From the NCBI GenBank assembly GCA_026996855.1, contig JALWJZ010000096.1, positions 1-36,823 on the forward strand: DNA of 36,823 nucleotides. Direction: 5' to 3'. Numbering within the stretch: position 1 is the stretch's first letter; every line of letters begins with the position of its first letter. This document shows, one piece after another, positions 29,838 to 36,823 of this stretch. A program made the translations under genes and the position numbers. Below the pieces are notes generated by a model that did not search any database, had not been told where the DNA came from, and saw only the letters and a list, made by a program, of their open reading frames with translations. This DNA comes from Anaerolineales bacterium (GTDB lineage: Bacteria > Chloroflexota > Anaerolineae > Anaerolineales > DRMV01).

Positions 29838-32800
29838 ATGCGGGTACCAGTTGGTTTTCGCCGTTTGACCGAAATGGTGGGCCGCCAAGACGTGGTACGG
29901 GACCTGGAACAGGCCCTGGAAACGGTCCAGGACCAGCGGGGGGTTCAGGTGGTCTTTCTCATGGGGAAAGGTGGTTATGGCAAGACCTATCTGCTGGAGC
30001 AGATGTTGCGGAAGTGGCGCGACAAATATGCTTATGTGTTGCTGCCGGACCGGGTGGTGGATTTGTACGATGTCGTGACCCACACGGTAGAAGGCTTCGT
30101 CGAGCAATTGATGGCGGCTTTTGATTCGGCATGGGAGGACCCCATGCTGGCCCCCCATTATCGCCGCTACCAGGACGTCCGCGCCCGCCTGGCCCGGGCT
30201 CGTTTGCAAGGCGACGCGGCCCGGATTCGGGACGCCCGACAGGCGTATCAGAACCAGGTGAAATCCATTTTTCGGGAAATCAGCCGCACCCTGCCCCTGG
30301 TCTGGATGCTGGACACCGCGGAGCGCTGGGTCTACCGTACCGGGCCGGGGGAGGATGACGTGACGCTGGCCGAGGCCTGGAACTGCCTCTGGAAATGGTT
30401 GCAAGACGAAACCCAGCGGCCCGAGTCCCTGCTTCTCATCATTGCCGGGCGGCCGCAACGCACCCGCGCCCTCCAGCGGGCCGTGCGCGAGAAGCGCGAT
30501 TTTTGCTGTGAACGGGACATTCTGCTCCGGCCCTTCACGGTGGAAGAAGTGGAAGCCTATTTACGCCAGGTGGAAATCGAACTGGAAGTGGAGGGTTTGG
30601 CCAGGGACGCGGCGCGCATCCACCGTTTGACCCAGGGTTCGCCCATCCGTTTGGGCGTTTTCGTGGACATGTATTTGCGCCGGCCACAAGAGGCGGAAGC
30701 CTTGCTGGAATCCGGGCGACCCGCGGACATGCTGGAATCTTTGTTCAACATGGCCCCCTGGTCCGAATTGTTGCGCTACCTGGGCGCGGCCGCGCGCGGG
30801 CTGTCGCCGGGCCTGTTGGCTTATTTGGAGAAACCGGGCACGGATTTGCCCTCCGAGGAGGAAATCCAGCGGGCCAGACGCAAATTGGAGGCCGCTCGAA
30901 ACATGGTGTTTATCAAAGTCCGGCCTTTGTACGGGGAAGACCATTTCTTCCTGCACGACGAAGTGTACGATTGGGTGCGGGAATTGCTGTTCCGTGAAGA
31001 AGTCCACCGAACCGAACGCGGGCCTGAAAGGAGCGAATCAACGCGTCTGGAACGCCTGTTGGCGGCGGCCGCGGACTTTGTGGTGAAGCATCGTTTGGAG
31101 CGGGAAATCTGGGGTAAGTTGCGGAACTTGTATGCCCGCATCGCCGAAGGCGGCCATGGCCACGGGGAAGAGGTTCAAAACGCTGCAGCACTGTGGGAAC
31201 AACAAACCCGCCTGGAGGCCTGGCGCCGGCAGGCCTACGCCGACGTGGTCTATTACCGCCTCCGCAGCAAACCGAGCGCCGGCATGCGGCGGGTTTTGCG
31301 CATGCTGTGGGAGGCCCGAAGTTTGAAGCGGGACGACATCGTGCGAGCCTTGTTCGTGGAACTCTCCGAATACTGGCACGATTTGATTGAAGAAGAAGGG
31401 AAGGACCGGCCCTGGTTCCCCCTGCCCACCGAGGAAAAACGTTATTACATCACGGGCTTGATGAAATTGCGACCTTTATGGGAAGCCGCGACGCTTCGTC
31501 GTCGTCTTGAAGGGGTGTTGGAACAAGTGCGGGGCGATTTGGAGCAATGGATGGAGACGGCTTTGCCCCGGTTGGAAGAAAAACACGCGCAAACGCTTCG
31601 CGTGATTTTGGAATCTTTGCTGGATTTGGCCGCGAGTGATGAGAAAATCCGCGATGGAAAGTTGGACGAAGTCTTGCAGACGTTGCGCAACGCGTTGAAC
31701 CGGGTGCATGCATTGCGAGGGTCTTCCGAAGACCCTTTTCTCCGTTGGTGGCGATATTTCCTGGAGGGCGTCATCAATCGGGTGATGGGCTATGCGTATG
31801 CCCGTGAAAAAGCCTGGTCTGTGGCTATCGAGCGGTATACCGAGGCTTTCAACCTGCTTCGGAACGCGGTCTTCTATCTGGAAGAAGCCATTGCCGCCAA
31901 CGACGGCGCCTTTGCCCTGGCCCATGTGGGGGCATTCGAACGGGCAGAGCGTTTCGTGCTCTATGCCTTGAGTTTACGCTTGAAAATGGGGCTGGGGTTG
32001 TTCTACGGATTGAGCCTGAACACCCGGGCGCGTATCAATCTTTTGCAGGGTTCCTTTTGGGACGCAGTACAGGATTCTACCGCGGCCTTGCGGGTCTTCC
32101 AGGCCGTAGAGTACCGTCGGGGCGAAGGGCTGGCTCATCTGGCCCTGGCCGAGGCCTACCGCCGATTGGGCAACCAGGAGTTCCGCTCTTTGGAGCAGCG
32201 TCGTGAATTCTTGCAAAACGCCCAGGAACACGCCCAAAAGGCCCTGGACATCTTTACCCATGAAGTGGACGAAGTGCTACGGCGCCTGGAGGCCTACGAC
32301 CAACTGGCCCGGGCCTTGCGCCAGTTGTACCGCTTGTCTCGAGATGCTGACCAACCCGATGAGCGCTTGAAACGCAAAGCCCTGCGCACCTTCCAGGTGG
32401 TGCGCCGTATGGCGCAGGAAATGAAACTACCCGTTTACGAAGTGCAGGCCCTGGTGGGCGAAATGTGGTTGCGCTTCCACACCGGCGAAGGGGTGGCCTC
32501 GTTGTTGAAAGAAATTCATCGAATTATCGTTGAACGCTGCCCTCAAGCCCAGGATGTGCCGGAATGGGTAAAAGCGCTTCAAGAGGGGCGGGTGTATGGT
32601 GGAATTTGTTCTTCCCTGGCGGGGGAATACGGCCGCGCCCTGGTCGTGGCGGCCTTGTATGCCTTGGATCACGGCCTCACAGCCGGCGCCGAAAAGAATA
32701 GCGAGTGGCTCCAAAAGGCCGCGCGGTCGGCTTTGTTGGGTCTGGAAATCCTTCAGCGAGCGCCGGGCCAGCATTACGTGCGCTGGCAGGCCGAAGAGCA

Positions 32801-32960
32801 CCTGGACAAACGCTTACGGCGCATGAATCCTGGGGAGTTGCGGGTTTTCATAACGGTTTTTTGCGAGGTGGCCCAGGAGCTGGGGCTCGCTTTTGAGGAG
32901 ACCCGCCTGTACAAACTTTTGGTAGAAGGCGGGTTGTGGGGTAATGGGCATTGTTGGTAG
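29838..32960 (+). CDS. Large STAND-type ATPase with C-terminal TPR-like helical repeats; cluster gene E
   Basis: MVGRQDVVRDLEQALE...VVFLMGKGGYGKTYLLEQML (Walker A); LPLVWMLDTAE (Walker B); LLLIIAGRPQR; GSPIRLGVF; C-terminal Leu/Ala/Tyr-patterned helical repeats. ATG 29838 preceded by GGGAGGGG. Confidence 0.85.
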   Translation: MRVPVGFRRLTEMVGRQDVVRDLEQALETVQDQRGVQVVFLMGKGGYGKTYLLEQMLRKWRDKYAYVLLPDRVVDLYDVVTHTVEGFVEQLMAAFDSAWEDPMLAPHYRRYQDVRARLARARLQGDAARIRDARQAYQNQVKSIFREISRTLPLVWMLDTAERWVYRTGPGEDDVTLAEAWNCLWKWLQDETQRPESLLLIIAGRPQRTRALQRAVREKRDFCCERDILLRPFTVEEVEAYLRQVEIELEVEGLARDAARIHRLTQGSPIRLGVFVDMYLRRPQEAEALLESGRPADMLESLFNMAPWSELLRYLGAAARGLSPGLLAYLEKPGTDLPSEEEIQRARRKLEAARNMVFIKVRPLYGEDHFFLHDEVYDWVRELLFREEVHRTERGPERSESTRLERLLAAAADFVVKHRLEREIWGKLRNLYARIAEGGHGHGEEVQNAAALWEQQTRLEAWRRQAYADVVYYRLRSKPSAGMRRVLRMLWEARSLKRDDIVRALFVELSEYWHDLIEEEGKDRPWFPLPTEEKRYYITGLMKLRPLWEAATLRRRLEGVLEQVRGDLEQWMETALPRLEEKHAQTLRVILESLLDLAASDEKIRDGKLDEVLQTLRNALNRVHALRGSSEDPFLRWWRYFLEGVINRVMGYAYAREKAWSVAIERYTEAFNLLRNAVFYLEEAIAANDGAFALAHVGAFERAERFVLYALSLRLKMGLGLFYGLSLNTRARINLLQGSFWDAVQDSTAALRVFQAVEYRRGEGLAHLALAEAYRRLGNQEFRSLEQRREFLQNAQEHAQKALDIFTHEVDEVLRRLEAYDQLARALRQLYRLSRDADQPDERLKRKALRTFQVVRRMAQEMKLPVYEVQALVGEMWLRFHTGEGVASLLKEIHRIIVERCPQAQDVPEWVKALQEGRVYGGICSSLAGEYGRALVVAALYALDHGLTAGAEKNSEWLQKAARSALLGLEILQRAPGQHYVRWQAEEHLDKRLRRMNPGELRVFITVFCEVAQELGLAFEETRLYKLLVEGGLWGNGHCW

Positions 32961-33067
32961 TTTATTTGCCGGACAATTGAGGTGTACACGTTGACAAACA
33001 TAAGTGGCGTGCTCATTTTGCAACAAAGATTGGAAATTAGTAAGGGGAAGGGAGGGGCGTTATCTCA

Positions 33068-34451
33068 ATGCGACTGCGCCCCGCCCAGCCCTTCCGCGCG
33101 GTGGCCCCAATGCGATTGCGCCTGCACCCCCGCGGGCGAAGGCGCTGTGCTGGCGCTGGATACCGCTACCCATGCCCTGCGCCGGGCCGAGCCTGTGGTC
33201 ACCGCCGGGCTGCCGGGGGGCTACACCGCGTTCCTCAGCCCCTATGAGCCCTTTGGCCGGGTAGCGGTGCTGGACCCTCGCGCGGTCCAGGTGTGGCACC
33301 GCCTCCCCCAGGGCACCTTTCGGCCCCAGGACCTGCCCGCGGCGCACCGGGACCTGTTGGAGCCCATGCGCATGGCCGGCCTGGTGGTGCCCGCGGAGGC
33401 CCGGCCCGCGCCCCTGTGGCAGGGGCCGCCTCCGGTGCGCACCTACTGGGTGGAACTCACCCCCGCGTGCAATCTGCGCTGCCCCTACTGCTACGTGGAC
33501 AAACAGGGCCCCGTGCTCTCGGTGGAGGTGGCCCGCGCCTTTTTGGCCTCCGTCTTCCAGCAGGCCCGGCAGGAGGGCGGCGAGGTCTACCTCAAATTTG
33601 CGGGCGGTGAGCCTACTTTGGTCTGGGAGCGCCTGGTGGAAATCCATCGCCTGGCCGCGGCCCTGGCCCGGGAGGCCAACGTGCCCTACCGCCCCGGCCT
33701 GCTCACCAACGCCACCCGCCTGACGCCGGAGCGTCTGGACTGGCTGGCCCGGGAAGGGTTTTCCCTGATGGTGTCCATCGACGGCGTGGGCGCCTTCCAC
33801 GACCACACCCGGGCGCTGCCCCTCCAGGGCCGGGGCACCTTCGAGCAGGTGGACGCGGCCATTCGCCAGGCCCGGGCGCGCGACCTGCCCTTGAGCCTGA
33901 GCCACACCGTGACCCGGCTCAACGTGGCCGGCCTGGTGGATTTCGTGGCGTACGCGGTGGAGGTGGGCGCGGCCTTCAACCTCAACTTCTACCGGCCGCC
34001 TCAATGGCCCCACCCCCTGGCTCCCGATTTGGAGGAACTCACCGAGCACCTCCACCGGGCCATGGACTGGCTGGAAGCCCACCTGCCGCCGTACCGCATC
34101 ATCGACGGCTTGCTGGACCGGGCCCGCTTCGACTATCCCCACCAGCATGCCTGTGCCGCGGGGCATACCTACTTTGCCCTGGGGGCCCGGGGCCAGGTGG
34201 CTTCCTGTCCCATGCTTCTGGGGCGGGAAGGGGCGTCCGTCGCGGCGCCGCGGGTGGAGGAGAAACCCGATTGTGCCTCGTGCCCCTGGCGGTACTGGTG
34301 CGGCGGAGGTTGTCCGGTGCTGGCCCAAGCGGCCGCGGGGGACATAGGCGCCGCCTCGCCCTACTGCCCGGTGTACCGCTCCCTGTACCCCCGCCTGGTG
34401 CGGCTGGAAGGCCTGCGGGTGCTGCAAACGGTGGGCGCAGCCGTTGCATAA
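33068..34451 (+). CDS. Radical SAM/SPASM-domain protein with apparent 1-nt frameshift near its 5' end
   Basis: VELTPACNLRCPYCYVDKQG (CX3CX2C); KFAGGEPTLVWERL; SPASM-type CASCPWRYWCGGGCPV. ORF 32982..34451 carries the domains; ATG 33068 with upstream GGGAGGGG is in another frame that joins it if one G is removed at 33134-33136. Confidence 0.85.
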
Positions 34452-34480
34452 GAGTTTCGTAAGAACCCCTCCGCCATACC

Positions 34481-34510
34481 TTGACACCTTTTCCGGCCCT
34501 CGGTTAACAT
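34481..34510 (+). promoter_or_regulatory. Putative sigma-70-type promoter of groESL
   Basis: TTGACA-N18-TAACAT directly upstream of CIRCE. Confidence 0.65.
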
Positions 34511-34528
34511 GAGGGCCGGATATTCGTT

Positions 34529-34555
34529 TTAGCACTCGAAGGGCGAGAGTGCTAA
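34529..34555. promoter_or_regulatory. CIRCE element (HrcA operator)
   Basis: TTAGCACTC-GAAGGGCGA-GAGTGCTAA: exact consensus inverted repeat with 9-nt spacer, upstream of groES. Confidence 0.97.
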
Positions 34556-34578
34556 ATCCCCCTTGAAGGAGGCAAGCC

Positions 34579-34884
34579 ATGGCCACCGAATTGCGCCCCT
34601 TAGGGAATCGCGTTGTGGTCAAACCCATCGAACAGGAAGAGCGCACGCCCAGCGGCTTGGTGCTTCCCGAGACCGCCAAGGAAAAGCCCCAAGAGGGTGA
34701 AGTGCTGGCCGTAGGCCCCGGCGAGTGGGCCGAGGACGGCAAGACCCGCATCCCCGTGGAAGTGAAGGTGGGTGACCGGGTCATTTTCGCCAAGTATGCC
34801 GGCACCGAGGTGAAAGTGGACGGCGAAAAACTGCTCATCCTGCGGGAGAGCGACATCCTGGCCATCGTGGAGCGCAAGGAATAG
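34579..34884 (+). CDS. groES: Co-chaperonin GroES (Hsp10)
   Basis: [71 protein letters not shown]. Confidence 0.98.
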   Translation: MATELRPLGNRVVVKPIEQEERTPSGLVLPETAKEKPQEGEVLAVGPGEWAEDGKTRIPVEVKVGDRVIFAKYAGTEVKVDGEKLLILRESDILAIVERKE

Positions 34885-34886
34885 CC

Positions 34887-35015
34887 GTCAGCAAGTCAGG
34901 AGTCAGCAGTCAGGCGTCAGCAGTTAGTCGTCAGCCGACAGCAGAACTGACCACTGTTCACTGACCACTGTTCACTGGCCACTCATCACTGACCACTGAC
35001 CACTCACCACTCCCC
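34887..35015. repeat. Degenerate short-period repeat tract between groES and groEL
   Basis: GTCAGCAAGTCAGGAGTCAGCAGTCAGGCGTCAGCAG... then ACTGACCACTGTTCACTGACCACTGTTCACTGGCCACTCATCACTGACCACTGACCACTCACCACT. Confidence 0.85.
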
Positions 35016-35029
35016 AAGGAGGTGAAACC

Positions 35030-36640
<1,611 letters not shown>

Positions 36641-36661
<21 letters not shown>

Positions 36662-36823
36662 GCCGTAAATTCGGCCTAAAGGTCCCCGCCCTTCCCGGCG
36701 GGGGTCTTGTTTTGATGGGGCGGTTTTGCCGCCCCATCTTTTCATCTTTACACCACTCCGCCGCCTGAGTTTTGAGCCGTAGCGTCGATGTGGCCTCCAA
36801 GGTCCCCGCCCTTCCCGGCGGGG
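36641..36823 (+). repeat. Imperfect direct duplication of groEL 3' end plus first terminator hairpin
   Basis: Copy 1 36641..36704 ACCCCGCCGCCTGAGTTCTAAGCCGTA...GGTCCCCGCCCTTCCCGGCGGGG; copy 2 36755..36823 ACTCCGCCGCCTGAGTTTTGAGCCGTA...AAGGTCCCCGCCCTTCCCGGCGGGG. Confidence 0.8.
36683..36745 (+). terminator. Tandem terminator hairpins downstream of groEL
   Basis: CCCCGCC-CTTCC-CGGCGGGG...TTGTTTT and GATGGGGCGG-TTTT-GCCGCCCCATCTTTT. Confidence 0.75.

Noticed and set aside
23591-32960. Mobile element or prophage carrying the NTPase cluster
   Set aside because: No transposase, integrase, terminal repeats or tRNA attachment site seen at the cluster edges.
32982-33150. QCDCAPPSPSARWPQCDCAC as a RiPP leader/core or metal-binding N-terminus of the radical SAM protein
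   Set aside because: Better explained by a 1-nt frameshift, since the RBS-preceded ATG is in another frame with a sensible junction.
33060-34877. 605-aa minus-strand ORF over the radical SAM gene and groES
   Set aside because: Spans two well-supported genes on the opposite strand; composition artefact.
34886-35015. Possible CRISPR array between groES and groEL
   Set aside because: Units are about 7-14 nt, irregular and lack spacers; no cas genes in the window.

Overview
The window looks chromosomal, GC-rich and mostly housekeeping. Gene content suggests a Chloroflexota (Anaerolineae-like) thermophile, but that is inference only. From left to right: 5' part of smc (-, runs off the left edge); rpmB (-); a polar amino-acid ABC transporter operon (+: binding protein, two permeases, ATPase); a Thr/Pro-rich lipoprotein (+); dnaK (-); tRNA-Lys(CTT) (-); a branched-chain amino-acid ABC operon (-: livK-H-M-G-F order); an M20 peptidase (+); two hypotheticals and an AI-2E-type membrane protein (-); a DinG-type exonuclease/helicase (+); an accessory block (about 23.6-33.0 kb, +); a radical SAM/SPASM protein (+); and CIRCE-controlled groES-groEL (+). 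The accessory block is the best candidate for an undescribed system. It encodes a predicted 2-TM protein and four consecutive P-loop NTPase-like proteins. One of these is a Walker-A K->R variant fused to a C-terminal OmpR/PhoB-type winged helix, and it appears paralogous to the next ATPase. The last is a large STAND-like ATPase with helical repeats. A 59-codon Cys-rich ORF, missed by the 60-aa ORF cutoff, lies in-frame just after the amber stop of the winged-helix gene. Other points of note: a probable 1-nt frameshift at the 5' end of the radical SAM gene, an unusual repeat tract between groES and groEL, and a duplicated groEL 3'-end/terminator module at the right edge.
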